A stretch of 61,603 nucleotides of DNA from Streptococcus agalactiae ATCC 13813 (GCF_000186445.1 NZ_GL636070.1:864984-926586); one strand, 5' to 3'. Numbered from the stretch's first letter, positions 27,838 through 37,950 are shown. The notes: generated from the sequence alone by a model not told the origin. Numbers and translations: made by a program.

Positions 27838-27866
27838 ATTATAGAACGAAAGTCAGTAAAAGTCAA
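27838..27866 (-). promoter_or_regulatory. Promoter of the HdeD-like gene
   Basis: On the minus strand TTGACT (27866-27861), a 17-bp spacer and TATAAT (27843-27838) lead into the gene 29 bp later. It decides the start codon at 27809. Confidence 0.75.
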
Positions 27867-27913
27867 AGAATTACCTTTAAAATTGCTCCTAAGAATGATA
27901 CCATAGCAAATAG

Positions 27914-27942
27914 TTGACAAGAAAATTCTGACAATTTATAAT
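27914..27942 (+). promoter_or_regulatory. gdhA promoter
   Basis: TTGACA (27914-27919), a 17-bp spacer and TATAAT (27937-27942): a full consensus promoter 34 bp ahead of gdhA, predicting high expression. Confidence 0.9.
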
Positions 27943-27976
27943 GCTAACTATATTAAAACAATGCGGAGGAAAATAA

Positions 27977-29326
<1,350 letters not shown>

Positions 29327-29395
29327 TCTCTTATCATGGTCCTTAGCTAACCTATGGTATACTAGTATTATCATAATAGAGTTAGGTTAAAATAA

Positions 29396-29806
29396 ATGAT
29401 AAAACCAATTGTTAGAGATACTTTCTTTTTACAACAAAAATCACAAATGGCTAGTAGAGCAGATGTGAGCTTAGCAAAAGATTTACAGGATACTTTGCAT
29501 GCTAATCAAAATTATTGTGTAGGTATGGCAGCAAATATGATTGGTAGCCTGAAGCGTGTCATTATCATCAATGTAGGTATTACAAATTTAGTAATGTTTA
29601 ACCCTGTATTAGTTGCAAAATCGGATCCATATGAGACAGAAGAATCTTGCCTTTCTCTCGTAGGTTGCAGAAGTACACAACGATATCGTCACATTACGAT
29701 TTCTTATCGTGATATCAATTGGAAAGAACAGCAAATCAAGTTGACAGATTTTCCAGCTCAAATTTGTCAACACGAGTTAGATCATTTGGAAGGCATATTG
29801 ATATAA
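29396..29806 (+). CDS. Peptide-deformylase-like protein with altered motif 1
   Basis: A 136-residue deformylase-fold protein. The metal-binding residues are present: Cys in ESCLS and both His in QHELDHLEG. Motif 1, normally GxGxAAxQ, reads CVGMAANM, so the oxyanion-stabilising Gln is Met. It is shorter than the essential streptococcal deformylase (about 200 residues). Similar second def paralogues in streptococci are thought to be inactive or specialised. An extended -10 TGGTATACT (29355-29363) precedes it, and there is no good ribosome site. Confidence 0.75.
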   Translation: MIKPIVRDTFFLQQKSQMASRADVSLAKDLQDTLHANQNYCVGMAANMIGSLKRVIIINVGITNLVMFNPVLVAKSDPYETEESCLSLVGCRSTQRYRHITISYRDINWKEQQIKLTDFPAQICQHELDHLEGILI

Positions 29807-29841
29807 AAATAGGTTTGGATAAAATATCCAAACCTATTTTT
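29805..29841. terminator. Bidirectional terminator between the def-like gene and nudP
   Basis: A perfect 17-bp stem (29805-29821 with 29825-29841) has a 3-nt AAA loop and A and T tracts on either side. The def-like stop codon lies at its edge. Confidence 0.92.
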
Positions 29842-29842
29842 A

Positions 29843-31915
29843 TTATTTCATATGTTTTTTCTTTGTATTTAAAGCAATTCCTATAAGTCCAACACCAAAG
29901 ACAGACATAAGGAATGATTGTCCATATTCAGAGTTTGTTTTTGGTAATTGTTTTGATTTTACAGTAGTGGAGTTTGATGGTTTGCCATAATTTCTCATAG
30001 GGTTAATAGCTGTAAATTGGTGTAATTGTTTTTTGTGAATTGTAGTTACAGGGTTGATTTTTGTAGATTTTGATTTTGTTTGGTTTAAAGTGTCTGATAC
30101 AATCTCTTGTGCTACAATATTTCCTTGTCGATCTAAATAAAGTTTCTTAATAATGCTATGTGTACCATCATTTTGTGTAATAGTTTCATTAACCATCTTC
30201 ATAGTGACATAGATTTTAGGTTTATTATTTGGAACGCTCACTTTTTTACCAGCTTTTTCTAAATCAGTGATATAGGCCATAAATACCTCTGTATCGGGAT
30301 TAATGGCTCCTAGAAGTTTGGCATTTCTGAAGCTTGCAAAGCCATCACCACCACCGAATAAAAAGTCATTGATAACTAATTTGTATTTTGCATCAGGATT
30401 GATTTCTTCACCATTTGATTTATAAGCTTTTACAACTTTAAATGGTGTTTCTCCTCCGCCCTCTTTATTATCTGTGTAAGTGTATCGCAGACCAGCTATT
30501 TGAAGAAAGAAATTTTGTTTTTGGTCGTATTGTTCGTTGAGTGCTTTATAAAGATCTCTACCAGTAATTTCGACGACTTGTAAGATATTACCAAAAGGTT
30601 GAACTGCTTGTGCAGCTCCCCAGGTGATTGTTCCATCTGGTTTGATGAGTAAGTGAGCACGAATACCACCATTATTTGTCATGGCAAAATCGATATCTGG
30701 CCAGCTTTTTCGAGCAATTGCTAGTTGAGCCTCTGTGATGAGGCTGCCTACCGGACTAACATTATCTTGATCAACAGAACGCGTAATCATGCCACTTACC
30801 TCGGCAATACCAATTTTAGCTTCTGTTACTTGTTTAACGATAGTATTAGCTTGGTCAACAATGGCTTGAATATCGGCACTACCTGTTTTTTTACCAGGAG
30901 CAACTGCAATTACTTTAGCTGAAGGGGTTTCAATGAAATCTTGTGTATCAGTATCTAAGACACCACGTACATCAGCATAGGCTTTTCCTTGAGAGAGCGC
31001 TTGTACAATACGAGTTTTACCAACAAGACCATTTGTATATTGATGATTGTGTCCAGCAAAGACAATATCTACGCTATTTTCAGGGAAGAGTTGATTGACT
31101 TTTTTCATCATTTCTGCTGCTTCACCTTCAGCAATATCATCCTTGCTTGTTGCAGGTACATGAGCAAGGACTACAATAGCCTTGACATTTTTAGCTTGTA
31201 ATTCTTTGGCGTATTTAACGATTGTTTCAGCTTCATCTAAAAATTCATATTGTTCATAATTTTTACGTAAGACAAGGTTTGGGATGTCTTTGGTAACGAT
31301 TCCGATAAAGCCAACGTTCACACTTTTGTTATTTACAGGAATATTTTTAATAGCGTAAGGTTTCCAATTGTAAGGGATTTGTTTGTTAACTTTATCAATA
31401 ACGTTTGCCACTACAATTTCTTGTTTTGCAGCTTCGTGTGGGTATGATTTCGTAATATTATTTATATTAGAATCTGGAGCAGGAGCTTTTCCAGTAACGA
31501 TACGATTGTATTCTGCCAAACCTTCATCAAATTCATGGTTACCTAATGTGCCATACTCAACATTCATTGCATTAAATGTTTTAACGGTTGGTTCATCTTG
31601 AAGAAGCCCTGAGTTAGCTGGACTTGCTCCAACCATATCACCAGCTTGAACTCTAATGCTTTCATCATTAGGGTTAGTTTGTTTGAAATCTTTTTGAGCA
31701 TCATCCATATAAGCATCTAATTGAGCAGCAGTGCCAGCATTAGTAACTTTTCCGTCAGGCATATTTGCTGTTCCAGTATTGTCAAGTGCACCATGAAAGT
31801 CATTGACGCCTATAACTTGGACGCCGACTTGGTCAGCGAATACGCTTGAGAACATAATAGAAGTCCCAGCGACTAAACCAAGGACACTACTTTTCAAAAT
31901 AATTTTCTTTTTCAT
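29843..31915 (-). CDS. nudP: Cell-wall-anchored ecto-5'-nucleotidase NudP
   Basis: A 690-residue surface enzyme. A signal peptide (about residues 1-28, ending SSVFADQ) is followed by a calcineurin-like phosphoesterase domain with GVNDFHG, GDMVGASPANSG, LGNHEFDEG and AGHNHQ. A 5'-nucleotidase C-terminal domain follows with TNNGGIRAHL and FLFGGGDGF. The end is a sortase signal LPKTN, a hydrophobic helix and a KKKHMK tail. In GBS, NudP dephosphorylates extracellular AMP to adenosine and favours survival in the host. A GGAGAT-like site precedes the ATG. The MarR gene is divergent. Confidence 0.92.
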   Translation of the reverse strand: MKKKIILKSSVLGLVAGTSIMFSSVFADQVGVQVIGVNDFHGALDNTGTANMPDGKVTNAGTAAQLDAYMDDAQKDFKQTNPNDESIRVQAGDMVGASPANSGLLQDEPTVKTFNAMNVEYGTLGNHEFDEGLAEYNRIVTGKAPAPDSNINNITKSYPHEAAKQEIVVANVIDKVNKQIPYNWKPYAIKNIPVNNKSVNVGFIGIVTKDIPNLVLRKNYEQYEFLDEAETIVKYAKELQAKNVKAIVVLAHVPATSKDDIAEGEAAEMMKKVNQLFPENSVDIVFAGHNHQYTNGLVGKTRIVQALSQGKAYADVRGVLDTDTQDFIETPSAKVIAVAPGKKTGSADIQAIVDQANTIVKQVTEAKIGIAEVSGMITRSVDQDNVSPVGSLITEAQLAIARKSWPDIDFAMTNNGGIRAHLLIKPDGTITWGAAQAVQPFGNILQVVEITGRDLYKALNEQYDQKQNFFLQIAGLRYTYTDNKEGGGETPFKVVKAYKSNGEEINPDAKYKLVINDFLFGGGDGFASFRNAKLLGAINPDTEVFMAYITDLEKAGKKVSVPNNKPKIYVTMKMVNETITQNDGTHSIIKKLYLDRQGNIVAQEIVSDTLNQTKSKSTKINPVTTIHKKQLHQFTAINPMRNYGKPSNSTTVKSKQLPKTNSEYGQSFLMSVFGVGLIGIALNTKKKHMK

Positions 31916-32096
31916 TTAAATCTCCTGTAAATTAAATAAATATTACATTTGTATTTTACTATCATTTACATTAAAAATCAATATAAATTTATAATTAAAA
32001 ATATAAAAAGCGAACATATATTTTTAATATTAAAAAGTAAGCGAAATCATTTTTTATTTGACGAATGATAGGTGTTTTTTAGAAATATTAATGTAA

Positions 32097-32172
32097 AAAT
32101 AGTTCTCACGGTAACTTTTAATTGACAGTTAATAAAGGTTGTTTTAAAATAGTTCTCACGATAACTATTAAA
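32097..32172 (+). promoter_or_regulatory. marR promoter bracketed by two operator-like repeats
   Basis: TTGACA (32122-32127), a 17-bp spacer and TAAAAT (32145-32150) form the promoter. Two near-identical 26-bp repeats, 32097-32122 and 32147-32172 (exactly 50 bp apart, 2 differences), end at the -35 and begin in the -10. Each holds a dyad of the form AGTT-N8-AACT (32101-32116 and 32151-32166). This fits MarR-type autoregulation. Repeat A also faces the nudP leader about 180 bp away. Confidence 0.7.
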
Positions 32173-32183
32173 GGAGTATTATT

Positions 32184-32625
32184 ATGGAGAATCCTCTTCA
32201 AAAAAGCACGAATACTTGTTAATCAACTCGAAAAGTATTTAGATCGTTATGCAAAAGAGTATGATGTTGAACATTTAGCGGGTCCACAAGGACACTTAGT
32301 GATGCATCTCTATAAACATCCTGACAAGGATATGTCTATAAAAGATGCTGAAGAAATCTTACACATTTCTAAGTCTGTAGCTTCTAATTTGGTAAAACGG
32401 ATGGAAAAAAATGGTTTTATTGCGATTGTACCATCTAAGACAGATAAGCGTGTAAAATACCTTTATTTGACTCACCTAGGTAAAAAAAAGGCTACACAAT
32501 TTGAAATTTTCTTAGAAAAATTGCACAGTACTATGTTAGCAGGTATTACTAAAGAAGAGATTCGTACCACCAAAAAGGTTATTAGAACATTAGCTAAAAA
32601 TATGGCAATGGAAAATTTTGATTAA
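32184..32625 (+). pseudogene. MarR-family regulator, frameshifted at codon 7-8 in an A6 run
   Basis: AAGGAG (32171-32176) and ATG 32184 start MENPLQK. The frame then meets TAA at 32220. The remainder (ARILVNQLEKYLDRYAKEYD...) lies in another frame to 32625. The joint is the A6 run in CAAAAAAGC, and removing one A gives an intact 146-residue MarR protein. It contains the winged-helix region LHISKSVASNLVKRMEKNGF and wing TDKRVKYLYLT. The continuous frame from a TTG at 32122 lacks a ribosome site and lies in the promoter. As written, the protein would not be made unless slippage occurs. Confidence 0.8.
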
Positions 32626-33123
32626 CTATCTTAGGGTGATGACTTAATGCTGTGATTTTATTAAAGACATGAAGAGAGAATTGGTAAGAACTACTTCTAC
32701 AGGATTGCTAGTTTAACAATATTTAATAAAGCTAAGTTGTCTAGAGAATCATTTTTAAATATAGCCGATAGTTCTCGTTTACCATTTCATCTTCAATCTA
32801 AAAGAACTAAACGATTAGTCAGTTTAACTGTTTTGTTCTTTTGGAAATTTCTGTGTTTAAGTAGTTTTAGTGTTAAAGAGCAACATGATTGATGAGGATG
32901 ATATTGTAAAGAAATTTTAGGAAATTTATAGGCTACAGTTTAACGTGTTATACTGTAATACTTTGAGATGAACCTCCCATTTGGACAATGAGCAAGGTAA
33001 ATAGATATACTAAATATTTTAATACAATCAGGCTACACCAGATATTTCTTATAGTGTCTGATAATATGATTTTAAACCTGCTTAATAGACTTGTGATAAT
33101 ATAATCAATTGTAAATAGCTTTC

Positions 33124-33152
33124 AGAGACTTTTTTAGTTAAAAGTCTCTTTA
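33124..33152 (+). terminator. Terminator-like hairpin upstream of bps
   Basis: A perfect 10-bp stem (33124-33133 with 33140-33149), loop TTAGTT, followed by TTTAATT. It would insulate bps from upstream transcription. Confidence 0.55.
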
Positions 33153-33314
33153 ATTAGCTTTATATTGGATAGAAGTATCGAATCTGTTTTATGTAAACTA
33201 CCAGGTCTTAGTATCTATTTTTCAATTTATCTTGAATGAGGCACCTCTTTAGTTTTATGTAAAGTCAAAATATTCTTAAATTTGGATAATTTTCAAATTT
33301 CTTTACCTTTATAA

Positions 33315-33343
33315 TTGACAACGCTTTTATTTTTTGTTATTTT
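33315..33343 (+). promoter_or_regulatory. Putative bps promoter
   Basis: TTGACA (33315-33320), a 17-bp spacer and a weak -10 TATTTT (33338-33343) lie 36 bp ahead of the bps ATG. Confidence 0.5.
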
Positions 33344-33378
33344 TTAAATGTAAAAACTGTTACAGGGAGGTTGATATT

Positions 33379-36318
33379 ATGTTTCGTAAATATAATTTTG
33401 AAAAAGGTTTAAAGTTTTCCATTCGTAAATTTTCGGTTGGAATAGCTTCAGTTGCTATAGGATCATTATTATTCATTTCACCTCAGGTACTTGCAGATGA
33501 GACAACTAGTGTTACATCTGCAACAACTCCAACAGGTGTAACGACAACAGATGCAAACTTGGTCAATCCTAACAATTCAACTCCTACTTCCACTAATAGG
33601 AGTGCAACTAGCACTCAAGGAAGTAATTTGAGTAATACTTCAGAAATCATTAAGCCTGCAACTTTAGCAGCAACATCACCAACAACTGATAATGCAGCCC
33701 CATCAGTAGACAAGAGGACGTATGCTACTAGTGGCGATTGGACGTTACAAAATCCATATGCTGACAGTGTTCGAAATAAAAATATTTCTCCAAGTGTTCG
33801 TGATGAATCATTTAAAAGTGCTGAAACAACGGTGGTTCGTGACGATAACTCAACCGTTAAAGTGACTGCGACAATTACTCCTGTAGAAGGGAATGATGAA
33901 GGTTCTGGTATTTTGACAAATGGTGGTAATCAGTCAGAATATAAAGCAACATCAGAAATGTTTGTTGGAAATGTAGATCCTGCAAAAATACCTGCTTTAG
34001 GTGTCTATACACAACCAGGACGTACTGAAGGAGGTAGTAAACTATCTGATAAGCTCAATTTTAATGGGAAGGCGCCATCAACTATTTTAACATTGAAATT
34101 TGACAAGGCAGTTACAGACCCTATTATTGATTTATCTGGTGTTGGAGGTAATGCACGTCTATCATTTACAGAAACTGTCATGGAAAATGGTAAGATTGTT
34201 GAAAAATTTGACTATGCACGTGGTTCATATAATTCAACGTTCTTTGAGTTAATAACTCCAGGTATAAGCCTTGAAAAAGCAAGTTCAGGAGTTAATTTAA
34301 CAGTTACAGCGAATACGGTTGATGTAACAGACAAGAACACCTTTAATGAGTCAGTTGTTAATCCATCTGACGAAGACTTTGTCAATGGTCCAGATAGAAC
34401 GCCTGATGCAGTCCCAGCGGGAACAGGCTCAATCCGTTTAAAAGGAACCTTTACAGAGGCTTCATTTAAATTATATCATCAAGCTGTTCCATTTACAGCA
34501 TTTTCTAAAGAAAAATATCATACAGGAGATGGATATTATAATAGTATTGCGAATGTTCGACCAACTGTAGTTAAACCAGATAGTATTAATGGTTTAAATA
34601 AGCACGCAAGTGATGTTATTGATTATAAAATTTCCGATAATAATGATATTTCGAACGATGACTTACTTCGTTTATCTGTTCGCTTACAAAATCCGCGTGG
34701 ATCAGTTGTTGTAAATTATATTGATACAGAAGGCAATATTATTGGTACTGAATACAAAGATACCACCGATGCAATTCCAGGAACACATTACAATACGGCA
34801 GAATCATCAGGAGACCTTAATTCAGACGCGACAGTTGAGCGTCCTTCCACTATTACTAAAGACGGTAAGGTGTATGAATTAGTAGCAGAAAATATTACAG
34901 TGCCAGTTGGTAAGGTTAATTCGGATGGTACGTTGGCTACAAATGGGAGCTCATTTAATTATGGTACTGATGCAGCATCTGGAGAAGTTGCAGAAGGTAC
35001 TAAGTCAGTAACTTATGTTTATAGCATTAAACAAGAATCAAAGGGAAATGTTCATGCCCGCTATGTTATTTTAGGGACAGAGACTGAGCTTGCAAGTGCT
35101 AAAACAGTTAAATCAGAAGCTCCAATTGATGAGGCATATTCAGATAAAGCACCTGCAACTCTTGAAAAAGATGGTAAGTTGTATGAATTTGTACATGTGC
35201 GTGATAATAAGGGCGATGCTCCAGCAGATGGTAAGGTGACTGAACAAGATCAGACCATTACATATGAATATGTTGAAGTTCCTAAGGGTCGTGTGGTTGT
35301 AGATTATGTTATCGAGGGTACTGCTACAAAACTTAAAGATACTTATGTCGATACCCCAACAGCTTATATTCGTGATAAAGAAGGTCAAGCTATTCCTTAT
35401 AATACAGCTGAGAATGATTCTGAGAAACCATTGTTACTTGACAAAGATGGAATAAAATATGAACTAGTTTCAATTCAAGAGGGGTCAGCAGCGGAGAAAG
35501 GAACACTTCGAGAAGGGGAACAACATGTTGTCTATCAATATCGTAAAGTGGTAGAGGTTCCAAGTGTTAAAGTTGGAAATGTTCATGCCCGCTATGTTAT
35601 TTTAGGGACAGAGACTGAGCTTGCAAGTGCTAAAACAGTTAAATCAGAAGCTCCAATTGATGAGGCATATTCAGATAAAGCACCTGCAACTCTTGAAAAA
35701 GATGGTAAGTTGTATGAATTTGTACATGTGCGTGATAATAAGGGCGATGCTCCAGCAGATGGTAAGGTGACTGAACAAGATCAGACCATTACATATGAAT
35801 ATAAGCTTAAGAAAGATGACTCAGAGGCTGTAGGGAATGTAGTGATTAACTATGTGGACGAAACAGGTAATGTTATCAAAAAACCAATACTAGATACACA
35901 CGAATCAAAGGTTGGGACACCATATGATACCACAGATTATAAATTCGCTGAAATTAAATTTAATGGTAAGATTTATAAACTCGTTTCTGCAAAAACTATG
36001 GGAAATGAATTCGGAAAGGTCACTGAAGGCACAACAGAAGTGACTTATGTGTATCGAGAATCAGTAAAATCTACCCTACCAAAGGAAACGGGCATTTCTA
36101 TTCCAAGCGAATCAGAGTCTCCTAAGTTTATATCTACCCAAACTACAGAAAATAGACCTAATAAAGGAGTATTAACTTCATCTAAAAATCCAACCAATAA
36201 ATCTGTTCTTCCAACTACAGGCGAGGAAAGTAATAGAATTCTCGGAGTTGTTGGGATTACTCTAGTAGCAACAACAGCTACTTTGGCAGCTAGCAGTTTA
36301 AAACGACGTAAAAATTAA
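33379..36318 (+). CDS. bps: LPXTG-anchored surface protein with MucBP-like repeats (R5/BPS type)
   Basis: A 979-residue surface protein. A YSIRK-type signal (KFSIRKFSVGIASVAIGS) ends near QVLADE. A Thr/Ser-rich segment (to about 110) follows, then a large non-repetitive beta-rich domain (about 115-430, starting GDWTLQNPYADSVRN) resembling CshA-type adhesin domains. Five MucBP-like modules (about 435-900) come next, two of them identical 76-residue copies, then a Pro/Ser/Thr wall segment. The sorting signal is LPTTGEE plus a hydrophobic helix and KRRKN. ATG 33379 with GGGAGG is chosen over an upstream in-frame codon. Size and architecture agree with the GBS R5/BPS protein (gene also called sar5); the naming is from memory. 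The ligand is unknown. Confidence 0.75.
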   Translation: MFRKYNFEKGLKFSIRKFSVGIASVAIGSLLFISPQVLADETTSVTSATTPTGVTTTDANLVNPNNSTPTSTNRSATSTQGSNLSNTSEIIKPATLAATSPTTDNAAPSVDKRTYATSGDWTLQNPYADSVRNKNISPSVRDESFKSAETTVVRDDNSTVKVTATITPVEGNDEGSGILTNGGNQSEYKATSEMFVGNVDPAKIPALGVYTQPGRTEGGSKLSDKLNFNGKAPSTILTLKFDKAVTDPIIDLSGVGGNARLSFTETVMENGKIVEKFDYARGSYNSTFFELITPGISLEKASSGVNLTVTANTVDVTDKNTFNESVVNPSDEDFVNGPDRTPDAVPAGTGSIRLKGTFTEASFKLYHQAVPFTAFSKEKYHTGDGYYNSIANVRPTVVKPDSINGLNKHASDVIDYKISDNNDISNDDLLRLSVRLQNPRGSVVVNYIDTEGNIIGTEYKDTTDAIPGTHYNTAESSGDLNSDATVERPSTITKDGKVYELVAENITVPVGKVNSDGTLATNGSSFNYGTDAASGEVAEGTKSVTYVYSIKQESKGNVHARYVILGTETELASAKTVKSEAPIDEAYSDKAPATLEKDGKLYEFVHVRDNKGDAPADGKVTEQDQTITYEYVEVPKGRVVVDYVIEGTATKLKDTYVDTPTAYIRDKEGQAIPYNTAENDSEKPLLLDKDGIKYELVSIQEGSAAEKGTLREGEQHVVYQYRKVVEVPSVKVGNVHARYVILGTETELASAKTVKSEAPIDEAYSDKAPATLEKDGKLYEFVHVRDNKGDAPADGKVTEQDQTITYEYKLKKDDSEAVGNVVINYVDETGNVIKKPILDTHESKVGTPYDTTDYKFAEIKFNGKIYKLVSAKTMGNEFGKVTEGTTEVTYVYRESVKSTLPKETGISIPSESESPKFISTQTTENRPNKGVLTSSKNPTNKSVLPTTGEESNRILGVVGITLVATTATLAASSLKRRKN
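35044..35271 (+). repeat. 228-bp perfect direct repeat, copy 1 (within bps)
   Basis: It encodes 76 residues from GNVHARYVILGTETELASAK to QTITYEY. It is identical base for base to 35575-35802 and offset by 531 bp (177 codons), so recombination between copies keeps the frame. Confidence 0.95.
35575..35802 (+). repeat. 228-bp perfect direct repeat, copy 2 (within bps)
   Basis: Second identical copy. The module between the copies (about 101 residues, RVVVDYVIEG...) is a diverged MucBP-like unit. Absence of silent differences indicates a recent duplication or gene conversion. Confidence 0.95.
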
Positions 36319-36930
36319 AATTCTTCTGACTCGATGTGACCCAATACCGTTATTATAAGATTCTTTTGTTGATAATCACATCATAGATTTTGATGAACTA
36401 TTTGTTATGGTATGTTTGGGTTGTAATGAGTGAATTATAGCTATATCTAAAGAGGAGCGTCTTACGAGTCTACAAAAAAGTCATCATTTGATGGCTTTTT
36501 TTGCAATTTATCATTTTAAAAAGGGAATAAAATATTATTAGAGGGCTTAACTCTCTAATTAAAAGGAAGATAATGCTAAACTGAATATACCTATGTCAAA
36601 TGCACCAAATTTCCTATCCCGGTTTTTATACCTATATAAAGCACAGACTATCTTCAAAATATATAAAAATAAAACTAGCAAAGAGAGTCCTGTTCTATAT
36701 TTCGATAAAAGTAAGTACTCTTTATTTATTAGGTGTTATTAGAAGTTTATAACTAAAAGATTGTTGGCTAGGGGATGGAAATCGAATACAGGACAAGTTG
36801 GTAATGGATAATTTCAATTAGACTTATCATCAAGAAAATTTCAAAGAAAGGTTAATAGCCTATACCGTTAAAGACTCTTAATATACTGAAATATGATTCC
36901 GAGATATATTTAGGAGAGAAACCCCTTGCT
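36319..36930. other. Non-coding, decayed stretch after bps
   Basis: No supported gene. It holds a terminator at 36473-36504 and AT-rich sequence that leads into the IS3 transposase remnant. Multiple stop codons occur in all frames. Confidence 0.5.
36473..36504 (+). terminator. Terminator downstream of bps
   Basis: AAAAAAGTCATCA and TGATGGCTTTTTTT pair (one G-U) around a 2-nt TT loop. It is 155 bp after the bps stop, so the bps transcript would carry a long 3' tail. Confidence 0.8.
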
Positions 36931-37174
36931 AGTGTGAAACTAAAAGGAAATTCATAGGATATATTTCATGGAATTTTATTATAAGACATTAAAAAGAAAG
37001 TTTATCAATGATGCCGATACCATATTTATTGAGCAGTCTCAATTTGAAATTTTTATATACATTGAAATAGATCATAATTCTAGTAGTCCTCATGTCGCTT
37101 TAGATTATCAATCACAAAAAGAATTTGAAAAAATAATTACTAATTATCTTAACTTTATAACTGCTTTTGCTTGA
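36931..37174 (+). pseudogene. IS3-family transposase C-terminal remnant
   Basis: An ATG-initiated 68-codon frame (36968-37174) reads MEFYYKTLKRKFINDAD...IFIYIE...LDYQSQKEFEK. This matches the C-terminal end of IS3/IS150-type transposases (pattern MESFYKTLKRELINDA...YIE...LDYxSPKDFEK). Just upstream in another frame is KGNS-stop-D, equivalent to the KGNSYDN that normally precedes it, so at least one frameshift and one stop are present. Catalytic residues upstream are lost and no terminal repeats are seen. It is a dead fragment, not a gene. Confidence 0.75.
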
Positions 37175-37283
37175 CAAACTTAATAAATTTTACAAATTAT
37201 TGTGGTAAGATCCTTAAGTAACAATTATTTGTATAAATAGTCTTACAGTACCTACCATCTTTTTAGTTTGCCTTAAGTTTCTA

Positions 37284-37292
37284 TGATATAAT
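37284..37292 (+). promoter_or_regulatory. Extended -10 promoter of the relPRS operon
   Basis: TGATATAAT lies 30 bp ahead of the relP ATG, with a weak -35. AGGAAGG precedes the ATG. Confidence 0.55.
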
Positions 37293-37322
37293 GGAGGCTA
37301 AGAGAGAATAGGAAGGTTTCTT

Positions 37323-37949
37323 ATGGAAACAAATATTTATGGAGATTATGGTCGATATCTACCATTAATTTTAGAAGATTTCAGCCAGCGTATCCAATTA
37401 GAAAATGATAAAGCTAAGGTTGAAACAGGCTATAAATTGTACGAACATATCATTGGTCGTATTAAAACGTCAGATAGTATGATAGAGAAATGTCGTCGCA
37501 AACAGTTACCTGTAACGGTAGATTCTGCACTAAAAACGATTAGAGATAGCATTGGAGTCCGTATTATTTGTGGTTTTGTTAACGACATTTATCAAATTGT
37601 AGAACGTATTAAGTCATTTGATGATTGTCGTATTGTAGTTGAAAAAGACTATATCCAGCATGTTAAGCCAAATGGGTATCGCTCTTACCATGTGATTTTA
37701 GAAATTGATACTCCCTATCCAGACTGTTTGGGTAATTCAGAAGGTAAATATTACATTGAGATTCAGTTGCGTACAATTGCGCAAGATTCTTGGGCTAGTT
37801 TAGAACATCAGATGAAATACAAGCATGATATTGAAAATCCCGAACGAATTGTAAGGGAATTAAAACGTTGTGCTGATGAAATGGCATCTGTTGATTTAAC
37901 GATGCAAACGATTCGTCAATTGATAGAGAGTGGAACAAAGAAGGAATAA
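37323..37949 (+). CDS. relP: Small alarmone synthetase RelP
   Basis: A 208-residue single-domain (p)ppGpp synthetase of the RelA/SpoT synthetase fold without hydrolase or TGS domains. Motifs include KTIRDSIGVRIICGF, KPNGYRSYHVIL and EIQLRTIAQDSWASLEHQMKYKH. Two small synthetases, RelP and RelQ, occur in firmicutes. The direct link to a two-component pair matches the relP-relR-relS operon of Streptococcus mutans, whereas relQ sits with ppnK, so RelP is preferred. The response-regulator gene starts 1 nt after the stop. Confidence 0.88.
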   Translation: METNIYGDYGRYLPLILEDFSQRIQLENDKAKVETGYKLYEHIIGRIKTSDSMIEKCRRKQLPVTVDSALKTIRDSIGVRIICGFVNDIYQIVERIKSFDDCRIVVEKDYIQHVKPNGYRSYHVILEIDTPYPDCLGNSEGKYYIEIQLRTIAQDSWASLEHQMKYKHDIENPERIVRELKRCADEMASVDLTMQTIRQLIESGTKKE

Positions 37950-37950
37950 A

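Larger units (their letters stand above)
32626..33378. other. Long non-coding stretch between marR and bps
   Basis: There is no supported gene in about 750 bp. An open frame without a start codon runs from about 32668 to 32892 (HEERIGKNYFYRIASLTIFN...) and may be a gene relic, but I do not recognise it. A hairpin with arms AGAGACTTTT and AAAAGTCTCT is at 33124-33149. The bps promoter is at the right end. The stretch is AT-rich and looks like decayed DNA. Confidence 0.5.

Noticed and set aside
29341..29395. Riboswitch or structured leader before the def-like gene
   Set aside because: Only short partial inverted repeats (AACCTA/TAGGTT) are present, too weak to support a structured element.
32122..32183. 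TTG start at 32122 giving a longer intact MarR protein
   Set aside because: The codon lies within the -35 box and operator, so it would not be in the transcript. The true ribosome site and ATG are at 32171-32186.
35044..35802. CRISPR or tandem-repeat array
   Set aside because: There are only two copies, they are 228 bp long, and they encode matching protein modules in frame.
36968..37174. Functional small protein gene upstream of relP
   Set aside because: Its sequence is the tail of an IS3 transposase, with the preceding part in another frame and interrupted by a stop.
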